Numbered from the stretch's first letter, positions 1 to 11,162 are shown. The stretch is DNA of 64,000 nt from Capra hircus (GCF_001704415.2 NW_017189517.1:10861167-10925166); one strand, 5' to 3'. Program-made: numbers and translations. The notes: generated by a model from the sequence alone, not told the origin.

Positions 1-2046
1 CAGCTTTCTTTATAGTCCAACTCTCGCATCTATACATGGCTACTGGAAAAACCATAGCTTTGACTAGACGGACCTCTGTCGGCAAAGTAATGTCTCTGCT
101 TTTGAATATGCTGTCTAGGTTGGTCATAACTTTTCTTCCAAGGAGTAAGCGTCTTTTAATTTCATGGCTTGCAATCACCATCTGCAGTGATTTTGGAGCC
201 CCCCGAAATAAACTCTGACACTGTTTCCCCATCTATTTCCCACGAAGCGATGGAACTGGACGCCATGATCTTAGTATTCTGAATGTTGAGCTTTAAGCCA
301 ACTTTTTCACTCTCCTCTTTCACTTTCATCAAGAGGCTCTTCAGTTCCTCTTCACTTTCTGCCATAAGGGTCGTGTCATCTGCATATCTGAGGTTATTGA
401 TATTTCTCCTGGCAATCTTGATTCCAGCTTGTGCTTCCTCCAGCCCTGCGTTTCTCATGAGGTACTCTGCATAGAAGTTAAATAAGCAGGGTGACAACAT
501 ACAGCCTTAACGTACTCCTTCTCCTATTTGGAACCAGTCTGTTGTTCCATGCCCAGTTCTAACTGTTGCTTCCTGACCAGCATGCAGATTGCTCAAGAGG
601 CAGGTCAGGTAGGTGGTCTGGTAGTCCCATCTCTTTCAGAATTTTCCACAGTTTATTGTGATCCACACAGTCAAAGCCTTTGGCGTAGTCAATAAAGCAG
701 AAAGAGATGTTTTACTGGAACTCTCTTGCTTTTTTGATGATCCAGCAGATGTTGGCAATTTGATCTCTGGTTCCTCTGCCTTTTCCAAATCCAGCTTGAA
801 CATCTGGAAGTTCATGGTTCACGCACTGTTGAAGCCTGGCTTGGAGAATTTTGAGCATTACTTTGCTAGTGTGTGAGATGAGTGCAATTGTGCAGTAGGT
901 TGAGCATTCTTTGACATTGCCTTTCTTTGGGACTGGAATGAAAACTGACCTTTTCCAGTCCTGTGGCCACTGTTGAGTTTTCCAAATTTGCTGGCATGTT
1001 GAGTGCAGCACTTTCACAGCATCATCTTTTAGGATTTGAAATAGCTCAACTGGAATTCCATCACCTCCACTAGCTTTGTTCATAATGATGCTTCCTAAGG
1101 CCCACTTGACTTCACATCCCAGGATGTCTGGCTCTAGGTGCGTGATCACACCATCATGATTATCTGGGTCATGAAGATCTTTTTTGTATAGTTCTGTGTA
1201 TTCTTGCCACCTCTTCTTAATATCCTCTGCTTCTGTTAGGTCCATACTCTTTCCGTCCTTTATTGAGCCCATCTTTGCATGAAATGTTCCTATGGTATCT
1301 CTAATTTTCTTGAAGAGATCTCTAGTCTTTCCCATTCTGTTATTTTCCTCTATTCCTTTGCACTGATCATTGAGGAAAGCTTTCTTATCTCTCCTTGCTA
1401 TTCTTTGGAACTCTGCATTCACATGGGTATATCTTTCCTTTTCTCCTTTGCTTTTGGCTTCTCTTCTTTTCACAGCTATTTGTAAGGCTTCTTCAGAAAG
1501 ACATTGTGCATTTTTGCATTTCTTTTCCTTGGGAATGGTCTTGATCCCTGTCTCCTGTACAATGTCATGAACCTCATTCCATAGTTCATCAGGCACTCTA
1601 TCAAATCTAGTCCCTTAAATCTATTTCTCACTTCCACTGTATAATCGTTAGGGATTCAATTTAGGTCATACCTGAATGGTCTAGTGGTTTTCCCCACTTT
1701 CTTTAATTTAAGTCTGAATTTGGCAATAAGGAGTTCAGGATCTTCGCCACAGTCAGTTCCCGGTCTTGTTTTTGCTAACTGTATAGAGCTTCTCCATCTT
1801 TGGCTGCAAAGAATATAATCAATCTGATTTCGATGTTGACCATCTGGTGATGTCCATGCGTAGAGTCTTCTCTTGTGTTGTTGGAAGAGGGTGTTTGCTA
1901 TGACCAGTGCATTCTCTTGGCAGAACTCTATTAGCCTTTGCCCTGCTTCATTCTGTACTCCAAGGCCAAATTTGCCTGTTACTCCAGGTGTTTCTTGACT
2001 TCCTACTTTTGCATTCCAGTCCCCTAGAATGAAAAGGACATCTGGC
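1..2046 (-). mobile_element. BovB (RTE-class LINE), copy 1, truncated by window start
   Basis: Antisense BovB LINE. On the minus strand it reads from the endonuclease domain (near 2040) through the reverse transcriptase to the region after the RT (near 40), and the 3' end lies outside the window. The 5' break is near 2046, just before a GDWNAK endonuclease motif, so the N-terminal part of the endonuclease is missing. BovB is the horizontally acquired RTE element abundant in ruminants. It encodes one protein with an APE-type endonuclease and an RT, and it also mobilises Bov-tA and Bov-A2. The target-site duplication cannot be seen because one end is off the window. Confidence 0.95.
162..2040 (-). 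pseudogene. BovB endonuclease-reverse transcriptase remnant, copy 1
   Basis: The coding region is split over three frames. The 1656-2040 part holds the C-terminal half of the APE-like endonuclease: a GDWNAKVG motif with its Asn codon at 2013-2015, then a QIDYIL motif. The DCGSDHELL motif expected next reads DCGEDPELL, so the catalytic His is replaced by Pro (codon 1737-1739). The 712-1596 part holds the RT N-terminal region (NKASGGDGIPVELFQ, IPVPKKGN, QAGFGKGRGTRDQ). The 162-500 part holds the RT palm with an intact YADD box at 375-386. Frame changes lie between these parts, so no full protein can be made. The element would have acted in the nucleus by target-primed reverse transcription. This is certainly a retroelement and not a host gene. 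Confidence 0.93.
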
Positions 2047-2120
2047 TGTGGCAACCAAAAATTCCAATGTCCTCTGCTGGGGGACAGGGCGGGAGACAAA
2101 ATCACCTCAGATTGAGAAGC
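2047..2120 (-). mobile_element. hAT-Charlie-type relic (MER5-like)
   Basis: The stretch resembles the end of a common mammalian non-autonomous hAT element: a TGGCAACCAAAAAT start, a CCTCTGCTGGGGGACAG middle and a GATTGAGAAGCAA end, matching the consensus GTTGAGAACCAC terminus. The BovB break falls directly beside it. Family assignment is from memory. Confidence 0.45.
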
Positions 2121-2440
2121 AATGTTGAATAGGAACAGCACTGCAAACATGACTGCCTCCTCACCCCTCTTCTCAACTCTCAACTGCACCATCACCAGTG
2201 GTGATATCACCTTGCCCTGGGATTAATGGCTCTCAGGTGGAGGGTCTCTAGCTTCACCCTCTATCTGCCCACTCCTGTCTCATATATCCACTGCTATCTG
2301 TCTTCCACAGGTAACAGGCATCTCAGACAATGTGTCCAACAGCCAACTCCTGATTCTTGGCCCTGCCCTTTTCCCATCTTGTTCTTGCTTACATGTATTC
2401 CTTCTTACCTTACACAACATTGCACAGCTACTGCATTCAT
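2121..2440. other. Unassigned sequence
   Basis: Pyrimidine-rich on the plus strand. No repeat family or coding potential recognised with confidence. Confidence 0.5.
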
Positions 2441-3185
2441 TTCATATGGCGGCTGTAACAAATTATCACAAACTTGTGAGGCTTCAAACAGAAGCATGTT
2501 CTCTTACAGCTCTGGAGGCCAGAAGTCCCAAATCAAGGTGTAAGTAGAATTGTGCTCTCTCCAGAGGCTCTAGAAGAGAATCCTTCCTGGCCTCTAGCTT
2601 CCGGTAGCCTCAGGGCTTCCTTGACTTGTGGCTACACGGCTCTAGCCTCTGCCTCCATCTTCACCCAGCCTTCTTTCCCCTGTCTCTCCTCTGTGTGTCT
2701 CTTTTTTTTTTTTTACCCTTTTGAAACTGAACCACTTTATTTTTTTTAATTTTTATTTTTACTTTATTTTACTTTACAAAACTGTATTGGTTTTGCCATA
2801 CATTGACATGAATCTGCCACGGGTGTACATGAGTTCCCAATCCTGAACCCCCCTCCCACCTCCCACCCCATATCATCTCTCTGGATCATCCCCATGCACC
2901 AGCCCCAAGCATCCTGTATCCTGTATGAAACATAGACTGGCGATTCGTTTCTTACATGATAGTATACATGTTTCAATGCCATTCTCCCAAATCATCCCAC
3001 CTGTGTGTCTCTTATAAGGACATTTGTCATTGGATTTAAGGCCCACCCACATAATCCATGTGATCTCATGTCAAGACTCTTAAATGACATCTACAAAGAC
3101 CCTTTTTACAAATAAAGTCACATTCACAGGTTCTTGGGGTTAGGACATGGACATGTCTTTTTAGGGGCCATCATTCAACCCAGCA
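2441..3185 (-). mobile_element. MLT1-type (ERVL-MaLR) LTR relic, interrupted
   Basis: Reads as an antisense MaLR LTR: GGCGGCTGTAACAAATTATC at the left, then CTCTGGAGGCCAGAAGTCCC, later CTTATAAGGACATTTGTCATT and TCACATTCACAGGTTCTTGG, ending near AACCCAGCACAC. These match an MLT1 LTR in reverse. It is non-coding and ancient. It is split by the L1 insertion at 2704-3000. Confidence 0.7.
2691..3013 (-). mobile_element. Ruminant-type L1 3' fragment inside the MLT1 LTR
   Basis: About 300 bp of antisense L1 3' UTR (ACTGTATTGGTTTTGCCATA, then TCTGGATCATCCCCATGCAC). It is flanked by a perfect 13-bp duplication, CTGTGTGTCTCTT, at 2691-2703 and 3001-3013. The LTR resumes in register after the second copy. 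A poly(T) run at 2702-2714 marks the tail. About 25 bases lie between that tail and the recognisable L1 3' end, with an AATAAA (minus strand) at 2736-2741. Confidence 0.9.
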
Positions 3186-3260
3186 CACCTACTATGCACC
3201 AGGGAGATTATAGGCACTGGAGATATAGTGGAGAACGAAGTCCTTGATATCATGGAAATT

Positions 3261-3599
3261 ATACTAGACTGCCTTGAACTGCAAGGAGATCCAACCAGTC
3301 CATCCTAAAGGAGATCAGTCCTGGGTGTTCATTGGAAGGACTGATGTTGAAGCTGAAACTCCAATACTTTGGCCACCTGATGTGAAGAGCTGACTCATTT
3401 GAAAAGACCCTGATGCTGGGAAAGATTGAGGGCAGGAGAAGGGGACGACAGAGAATAAGATGGTTGGATGGCATCACCGACTCAATGAACATGCCGGAGA
3501 TGGTGATGGACAGGGAGGCCTGGCATGCTGCAATTCATAGGACTGCAAAGAGTCGGACACAACTGAGTGACTGAACTGATCTAAACTGATACTAGACTG
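3261..3599 (+). mobile_element. BovB 3' end with 11-bp target duplication
   Basis: Sense BovB 3' terminal sequence (CAAGGAGATCCAACCAGTCC to GAGTCGGACACAACTGAGTG). The perfect duplication ATACTAGACTG at 3261-3271 and 3589-3599 brackets 317 bp. The encoded remnant is the C-terminal tail, read through stops. It is the only BovB piece in this window on the plus strand. Confidence 0.92.
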
Positions 3600-4030
3600 T
3601 AGGGAGAAGGAAAATAAATGGATAACTATAGAACATATAATGTCAGCATATAGTATGTAAAACCAGGATATAATTAATTATAATATTACTAGGAAGAAAA
3701 ATATAGCAGGGTAAGAAGAAAAGAAGATGGAAAATGACTGGGGTTGCTAGTTTTGATAGCATGTTGGGGAAGGCCTCTTGGGAGAGATAACACTCAAGTA
3801 GAGAGGTGAAACATGGGAGCCAGGAATAGGGAGGGCTGGGGAAGGTGCTAGAGGCAGAGGGAGCATCGAATGCCAAGGCCTCTAGAAAGGCCCCTCCTTG
3901 GCACGTTTGAGAAAAAACAAGGAGTCAGGCCGGCTCTTGCACTGAGAGTGACCGGAAGAGCGGCAAGAAATGATTTGGGAGCATTAGCAAGAACCAGAGC
4001 GTGCAGGGAACTGTGGGCCATGGAAAGGAC

Positions 4031-4123
4031 TTTTTTTTTTTTTTAATATTTATTTATTTATCTATTTGGCTGTTCCGGGTCTTAGTTGAGACATGCGGGA
4101 TCTTTTAGTTGCGTGGCATGCAA
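4031..4123 (-). mobile_element. CHR-type artiodactyl SINE, truncated
   Basis: Poly(T) followed by TATTTGGCTGTTCCGGGTCT and TAGTTGCGTGGCATGCAAG, which is the 3' half of a CHR tRNA-derived SINE in reverse. L2 sequence continues on both sides. Confidence 0.75.
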
Positions 4124-4317
4124 GCTCTTTTGCTTTTATACTAAGTGAAATGGGAAACCATAGACCGAGGCTGGAGCTCGGGGGTGACATGGCCTGATGT
4201 GCATTTTGAGAAGATCAGTGTGGCTGTTCTTGGAGAATGAAGGGCCGGCAGCAGGGCCAGCTAAGAAGGTACAGGTGGTGATTCCAGCCAGTGGAAAAGG
4301 GAGGGCTGGTGTCCTCA

Positions 4318-5133
4318 TCCATCCAGCTACTCAGTCCCCAAACCTGGGACTCATTTCAGATTACTCTCTTTCCCTATGGCCCACATCTACTCCACTAAAG
4401 TCTGTTGGTTTCATATTTAAAACACATATGCAGTCTGAGCACGTCTCACCACCTTCACCACAACCCTCTGTGTCCAAGCCACTGTCATCTCTTGCCTGGC
4501 CCATGATCATGGCCTCCCAAATGGCCCCCCTGCTACAACCCTTGCCTCACACAGCAGCCAAATCAGTCTCTGAAAAGCATAAATCAGAACCTATCACCCA
4601 CCTGGCTTAAGACCCTTAATGGCTTTCCAGTACATTTAAAATCCAAACACTGTAGCATCTATATGTACATGTGGCTCTGACCTATTTCACTGACCCCACT
4701 TCCTGCCATTCTCACCATGGCTTTCCACAGGCCAGTCACTCTGGTCTTGTTTTTGTTCCTTGAATCTTTTTAGTTTGTTCCTACCTCAGGACCTTTGCAC
4801 TAGCTCTTTCCCCGATAGTGATCTAGATGTTCTCAGCTGTTATCACTTCCTCTAAGAAACCTCCCTGGGGACCCTTATGAAAGTAGGACCCTGACAGTCA
4901 CCCTATGTTCTTCAGTTTTCTTCAGAGCACTTACTCTAAAATTATGTTATACCAGGTACTTGTTTGGTTTATTCTGTCTTTTTCTGGTTATTTAATATTT
5001 GTCTCCATTAGAAGGTAAGCTTCTTGAGGCAGAGTTCATGCCTGACTTGTTCACTGCTGTATTGCCAGCCCCAAGCACAGTGCCTGACACACAACACTCC
5101 TTCAGTGAACATTTATTGAGTGAATATACCTCT
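4318..5133 (+). mobile_element. L2 LINE 3' half, sense
   Basis: A long sense L2: CAAACCTGGGACTCATTTCA, TCTTGCCTGGCCCATGATCA, CCTCAGGACCTTTGCACTAG, AGAAGGTAAGCTTCTTGAGG, CACTGCTGTATTGCCAGCCC, CACAGTGCCTGACACACAAC, ending ACATTTATTGAGTGAATA. It lies head to head with the antisense L2 at 3186-4310. Confidence 0.85.
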
Positions 5134-5164
5134 CTTATGGTGCACGGCTAGACGGGAGCTTAAG

Positions 5165-5325
5165 GACCATCTAGTGCCTGGGGTTCAGAATCATCCAGAG
5201 GGCTTTTTTTTTTTTTAATCCACATTACCAAGGCCCATTCCAGATCCAATAATTCAAAATCTCCCAGGGCAGGGTCCAGAAGTCCACATTTTGAACAAGT
5301 TTACTTATGTGACAAACACTGTATC
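5165..5325 (-). mobile_element. hAT-Charlie relic (MER5/MER20-like)
   Basis: AGAATCATCCAGAGGGCTTT, then AAGGCCCATTCCAGATCCAA and TCTCCCAGGGCAGGGTCCAG, are typical of short hAT-Charlie MITEs. The exact family is uncertain. Confidence 0.5.
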
Positions 5326-5505
5326 ACCCTTCCTTCTACTGTTCTCAGTACTTTATAAACATTGGCTCATTTAATCCTCGTAATAATAATTTTAATATTC
5401 CCATTTTGCTAGTGAGGATGCTGAAGTACAGGGAAGTTTAGTAATTTGCCTGAAGTCACCCAGGTATGAGGTAGTAGAGTCAGAATTCAAACCCATGCAG
5501 TCCAT
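5326..5505 (-). mobile_element. MIR SINE, antisense
   Basis: GGCTCATTTAATCCTCGTAA, GTGAGGATGCTGAAGTACAG and TTTGCCTGAAGTCACCCAGG follow the reverse MIR order. Confidence 0.75.
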
Positions 5506-5514
5506 ACTTGTGCT

Positions 5515-5975
5515 TTTTCTTCCAGTTTATTGAGATCTAACTAGCATATAGCACTGCATAAGTTTAAAGTGTATAGCATAATGATGTGACTTAACATATG
5601 TCATGAAATGATGATTCCAATAAGTTTATTCAACATCCATCACCTCAAGCAGATACAAAAATAAGGAAATAGAAAAAAAATGTTTTTCCCTTGTGATGAG
5701 AACTCTTAGGATTTACTCTGTCTTTTCTTAGGAGCTTTGACTTATTTATTTTTTTTTTTTTGGTCATGCTCTTTGGCATGTCAGATGTTAATTCCCCAAC
5801 CAGGGGTTGAACCTGTGCGCCTGCAGTGGAAGCACAGAGTCTTAACTGCTGGACCACAAGAGAAGTCCCTGGATTAACTCTCTTAATGACTTTCGTATAG
5901 AACATACAGCCATGTTAATTATATTGATCTTGTTGTACATTTCAAGCAGTTCATACTCTTAACCACTGTTTTATG
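5515..5975 (-). mobile_element. L1M 3' UTR, antisense, interrupted by a CHR SINE
   Basis: TTTATTGAGATCTAACTAGC, ATAATGATGTGACTTAACAT, CATCCATCACCTCAAGCAGA and CTTGTGATGAGAACTCTTAG match an L1M 3' UTR in reverse. It continues after the SINE with AACTCTCTTAATGACTTTCG. Confidence 0.7.
5739..5870 (-). mobile_element. CHR-type SINE, antisense
   Basis: Poly(T), then GGTCATGCTCTTTGGCATGT, AACCAGGGGTTGAACCTGTG and TCTTAACTGCTGGACCACAA, ending at AGAAGTCCCT (reverse of the conserved SINE head). The flanking L1 motifs near 5709-5743 and 5871-5895 both match the same L1 segment, so they look like a long, diverged target duplication. Confidence 0.85.
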
Positions 5976-7374
5976 CTGCACAGTAGGTTCTGTGATGAAT
6001 CTATTCTGTTTGGGACCCATTGATGAATTTTCTCCGAGGAGGACAGTGAAGCCCAGACAAGAGAAGGAACCTCTTGAAAGCCAGTCAGATGTGAGACACA
6101 TTCTCTGTCTTCCAATCTAGTGAGTGCTCCATTCTGATCAGTCATTCTGTCTTCTATGAGGAGCAGGGCCTGGGATCACATTGCCCACATAAAAACTCAG
6201 TCACAAGAGGTTATCTAGAAATGTTTGTACCATCAGTGCTGGCTATCAGGGAATGCAGAAACACTCCCTGGCATTGGGTTCTCTAACCATTTCTCTGGAA
6301 ATACAAGTTTAGAGGCATAGGTCCTTTCCTCTCAGAAGGTCGCTAACAAAGCCAGCAGCACAGAAGCATGGGTCTGTGGGGTGAGTGCTAGTTGAGGATG
6401 GTATGCAGGAACAGCCCCCAGCAAGTCTGTGCAGGGAACAGCATGTGCACTAAAGCTTATCTGCTCCAGTCACACAAAGTGCACCAGGCCAAGGCAGCCT
6501 CCACTCCCCCGCCCACCGCAACCCCCACAGAAGGGACCATGAGATGGCCCAGCCAGATGACATGCATCAATTACTCTCCAAGGAGGCCCTGGGCCGAACA
6601 GGCTTTTCAATTTCCAGATGCTTTTTAATTAAAATAAAGGCCACTCTGTAACCTGGCTTTGAATGGACAAAGTTTCCTTAGTAGAATAAGTATACAAGTT
6701 CACCCTTTTGCCATTACTTTTCATTGAGCAACTGAAACGTTTGTAACCAATAAATTATGACTTGAGTCACACAGCAGCAAGGGGCATGGAAGGGTTAAGT
6801 GACTTATGGAAGGTCACTCTGCTGAAGAAAGCCTCCTTTGTTCCCGAGTCCCCGTTTGCTCCTGCTCTGCTAGTGCGCATTCTACCTTTGGGGGAGATGG
6901 AAAGAGACTAGGCTGCCTCACTCAGAGCAGCAGAGGGTTGAGCAATGATGTGGTGACCTTGTCCATCTGGGAATTGAGGCTCTCCAACTCCACCCCGAAA
7001 GGAATCTTGTGAGCTCAGATTTTCTGTACTGGATGTCCGCACTGAGTTCCAACTGTGCCTCATCCTCTGGGGACAGAGGCAGCAGGAGGGGGAAAAGCTA
7101 CTTTTATTTCTAACCAGGTCACAGTAGAGGAAAGGTTTGGGGAGGCTTATGGAGAGGCTAGCAAACCACACCAACTTTTATGTGGGACTTGCCTTTTCTC
7201 AAATTCCATCGTAGTAAAAGAGGAAAGAGCCAGACGGCAACTGTGGACTCTGCTAAGATGTGATCACTTTTTCTTCTGGATTATAAACCAATTCAGCATT
7301 AACAGAGTTCAGGGACAGTGGCTATCTTTGGTCCCAGAGCAAGGCCTGCTGATCCTAGATAGCAGAGTTGGATG
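5976..7374. other. Unassigned, repeat-poor sequence
   Basis: No repeat family, splice-flanked coding exon or RNA gene recognised. Reading frames here are short and show no familiar domain. Part of the longest repeat-poor stretch of the window. Confidence 0.5.
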
Positions 7375-7510
7375 TGATCTCAAGTAATGACCAATTCAAC
7401 TCCCCTACCTCAAATGACTTGATGTTATTGTTCTCTATGTATTATGAATCAGGCAACTGAGATCTAAGAGGTTGCATAATTTATCCAAAGACTCTGCTAA
7501 GAATTGAAGA
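7375..7510 (-). mobile_element. Possible MIR-family remnant
   Basis: A weak match to the MIR-type pattern of a 'fell below/above baseline' antisense SINE: CAATTCAACTCCCCTACCTC, then GCAACTGAGATCTAAGAGGT and AATTTATCCAAAGACTCTGC. Highly diverged. Confidence 0.35.
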
Positions 7511-9835
7511 CAGTAAACAGTAGGTGTTTCCTTGATCCTGTTTCTCCTTACCAAACACCCCCACCAACTCCTATGCCATGGATCTTTTTATGGGAGCACA
7601 GCTTTTCCCAAGTACTCTTTTCCCCATCTGCTGAAAGATTGGGTCTAGTCTGTATTGCTAACTATAGAGAGAAGAAAAGGAAAGAATGAGAAGCCAATGA
7701 GGGAACCACTTTCAAGTTTTCCTTGAATGAGCCAAAATACTTTCTTCCATGACCTGGAAGTCCCACAACATTTTGTGGGGTCTATCTTGGGCCACATGTA
7801 TATGAAACCAATATAGCTGGTAGGAAAGTGAAGAAGCCAGTTAACCTCTGTTTGAGAGGGTGTTGATGTTTGTTTTTTACAACTCCAAATTACACATTTC
7901 AGCACACCAGAGAAATTTAGGGTTCAGAGTATGTGCAATTGAGGTTGTGAGAAGAATGCTGTAGGAACCAAGTTTATTTTGTCTTGGGTCCTTTCTCACT
8001 TTGGCCTTCCTTTACAGGATGTTTGAGCTTCCCTTGTTTGGATCTGTTGAAGACACAGAAACTTCACTGCCTTCTACTCTCCTATTTCTTTCCTGATTGG
8101 CCTTTGGGATAGAGGCTGTCTTGATTTTGCAAAGACTGAAGGTATCTGCATGACTTCCCAAGAGACTTCAAGGCATGAGGCTGAGAACATGAGTTTTAGG
8201 ATTTAGAGCTTAGAATATTTTTTCACATGTCATCCTGAAGCTAGAATCATGGGGAAGATTCATGATAACAGGTCCTTGTGAACAACCTTGGTGTCTCCCC
8301 ATATCATTAAACTTGTGAAATATCACCAAAAGGCTGTATCCTAAATGGCTCCAAAGTGGGCTGTTGGGCCATGATTTTGGTGTCCAAGGCAAGCGTATTG
8401 CATTTCACCCCCGTGGGGACTGTTGTAATCATACCTAACAGATGTGTATCTTCACAAAAAAGCAAACGATGGTAGCCTTTAGAAATACCCATCTGTTGAA
8501 CATTTTCCCTTTCATCCCCAGAATAGATAGAGACTGCGTGAACAGAGCTGCCCAGCCCTGCACTAGATTACAGGCACATTTTTTCTCATTAACAGAAGAG
8601 TAAAGACAAATGAGGAACATTTGGGGATCAGCCAACAGTACCTAGGTCACATTGTTCGAAGTTCTTTGGGCCCTCATTCTGAAATTAAGTTATGGAAGGG
8701 AACAAGGCAAGTCCCCTTCCTCCCTCTACAGATGGAGATCAAAAGGCAGTATCAGCCTAACCATCCACAAATCTCTCCAGTGTTTGACACTCACTATCAA
8801 TAAGCACCATCTCTCTACTAGCCAGGTAGTAATCTGGAATAGCCTCTTTCAGTCAGGCGGCTTGGGGACCAGGATGGGCTCTGCATCCTATACCACTCCT
8901 CATTCGGGATCATTTGGTGCAGTAAATCTCCCTGTTTATAGAATTTCATTTTTAGGACTATGATAAGGTTTTCACATGATAGAGTTTCTAGGCTGAAAGG
9001 AAATGGCCATGGAATGATGGGCCGTTCCCTTTCTCACATTCTGTCACAAATCCATTCAACTTTTTTTTATCTTTCCCCTTCCTTCCTTTCTTCTTTCCTT
9101 CTTCTTTCTTTCCTTTTTCATTTCTTTTTTTTAAAAAAACAAACCTGCAGATGCTCACCCAGTGTAATTTCAGCAAGTTCACAAGCCTGGGATGTTTCTC
9201 TCCCTCTCACCTTTCCCCTGTCAGCACTGACTGGATTCTCATTTCAGCTTAAACATACACAGAGGGGGAAAATCCATCTTCTCATGATTTACACAGGGAG
9301 TTTGAGCCTCCCCACAGCCCCTAACAAGTCGCGAGTTTGCCTTTAATAGTATGGTCAAAGGAGCCTCTAAAATGACAAGATTTATAGGCATGCTTTGCAG
9401 CACATTCAATAAAGAGGAAAAACTCACCAGATCCAGTCTCTGAAATCCCAAGCCTGACCTCTCTCTTCACCCACCAGCCAGTCACCTATTAAAAGGCATC
9501 GTTAGTGCAACAGATTCTGCACAGTAAGTAATCACTCCATCATTGTTTACTTGTATGTTGTGAACTGGGGTTTCTTCAAACAAAGCTCCCCTTTGGGGTA
9601 GCACTCATGACTTCTGAAAGAGTTTCTTGCTCTGTTTCATCAGAATCATGAGTTTTTATTAAGGTTAACATTGAAAGATATTTTCTCCAGAGAGAGCATG
9701 GGGATGTGCTTCCAAGCAAGCTGGTTAGATTAACAGCACCAACATTGTCAGTCACTGAGGAAGATAACCGAGGACTGCCTGATTTTAGCACAGCTACGCT
9801 ACAAGATACTCCCTAGACACCATTTAACATCAAAG
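7511..9835. other. Unassigned, repeat-poor sequence with a pyrimidine tract
   Basis: Nothing coding or repetitive recognised except a C/T tract at 9057-9130 (mixed CTTT/CCTT units) followed by TTTTAAAAAAACAAAC. The rest looks like single-copy non-coding DNA. Confidence 0.5.
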
Positions 9836-10194
9836 TAGAAGGGAAGAGTTGGTGGCAGTGTAAATTGGTGCAGCCACTATGGAAAATAGTATAAAGGCTC
9901 CTCAAAAAAATTATACCATGTGATCAAATAGTTCCACTTCTGGGTATTTATCTGAAAAAAAAAACTAATTAAAAAAGATATATGCACCTGCATGTTCATT
10001 ATGACATTATTTACAATAGCCAAGACATGGAAACAATCTTAAGTGTTCATCCATGGATGAATGGATAAAGAAGATGTGGTTCATATACACCAGGAAATAT
10101 CACTCAGTCATAAAAAAGTGATATCATTTTTTCAACATGGATGGCCCTTGAAGGTATTATGCTAAGTGAAATTAATCGGAGAAAGGCAAACATA

Positions 10195-10588
10195 GATGAT
10201 CTCTCTCTTCTTTTAAAAAAGACTTTATTTATCTTTTTTATTTTTTTTGTGTTTTTTTTTTTTTTTGACTGTGGTGGGTCTTTGTTGCTGCCTGAGGGCT
10301 CTTTCTAGTTGTGCCGAGTGGAGGCTACTCTTCATTGTGGTTTTCAGGCTTCGCATTGTGATTGTCATGGAGCACGGTCTCTAGGCACACCGGCTTCAGT
10401 AGTTGCAGTGCATGAGCTCAATAGCTGCAGCTCACGGGCTCTAGAGTGAGGGGTCAGTAGTTGTGGCACACAGGCTTAGTTGCATCACAGCATATGGGAT
10501 CTTCCCAGACTAGGGACTGAACCTGTGACCCTTACACTGTATGGCAGATTCTTAATCATTGGACCACCAGGGAAGTCCACGATGATCT
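10195..10588 (-). mobile_element. CHR SINE, nearly full length, inside the L1
   Basis: Poly(T), then GACTGTGGTGGGTCTTTGTT, GAGGCTACTCTTCATTGTGG, GGCTTAGTTGCATCACAGCA, GACTAGGGACTGAACCTGTG and GGACCACCAGGGAAGTCC. GATGATCT is duplicated at 10195-10202 and 10581-10588, and the L1 resumes after it. Confidence 0.92.
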
Positions 10589-10935
10589 TTCCTATATGTG
10601 GACACTAAAGAAAAAAAAAAGGCTCATATATAGAGAAGAGATTGATATTTGCCAGAGCCAGGGTGGGAGTCAGGGGGTAGGACTAAATGGGTAAAGGGGG
10701 TGAAAAGGTACAAACTTCCAGTCATAAAATAATTAAGTCCTGGGGGCATAATATGTAGTAATGATGACTATAGTTAACAATACTGCACTGCATGTTTGAA
10801 AGTTGCTAAGAAAGTAAATCTTAAAAGTTCTCATCACAAGAAAAAATCGTAACTGCATAGTGGTGGATGCTAACTGGACTTATTATGGTGATCATTTCAC
10901 AATATATACAAATATCAAATCATTGTGTTGTACAC

Positions 10936-11120
10936 GGCCCTTCTCCAGGGGATCTTCCCAACCCAGGGATGGAACCCGTGTCCCTTACGGCTCCTGCATT
11001 GGCAGCGCTGCAACCCACTCTAGCATTCTTGCTTGGAGAATAGCAGGGACAGAGGAGCCTGGTGGGCTGCAGTCCATGGGGTCGCACAGAGTTGGACACG
11101 ACTGAAGTGACTTAGCACAC
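10936..11120 (+). mobile_element. Bov-tA SINE with inverted 5' half
   Basis: The right part (about 11008-11117) is sense Bov-tA: CAACCCACTCTAGCATTCTT, GGACAGAGGAGCCTGGTGGG, GTTGGACACGACTGAAGTGA. The left part (about 10938-11005) is the tRNA-related head in reverse: CTTCTCCAGGGGATCTTCCC, AACCCAGGGATGGAACCCGT. The inverted piece ends at the base where the sense piece should begin, so no SINE sequence is obviously missing at the joint. TTGTACAC occurs on both sides (10928-10935 and 11128-11135) and the L1 continues after it. Confidence 0.85.
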
Positions 11121-11162
11121 ATACATATTGTACACCTGAAATTAACACAATGTTAAATGTCA

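Larger units (their letters stand above)
3186..4310 (-). mobile_element. L2 LINE, antisense, interrupted twice
   Basis: Starts with the L2 3' end in reverse (CTACTATGCACCAGGGAGAT, GGCACTGGAGATATAGTGGA). It continues through GGGGAAGGCCTCTTGGGAGA and GGAACTGTGGGCCATGGAAA to TGACATGGCCTGATGTGCAT and GATCAGTGTGGCTGTTCTTG. The order matches L2 read backwards. It is interrupted by a BovB end and a CHR SINE. Confidence 0.75.
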
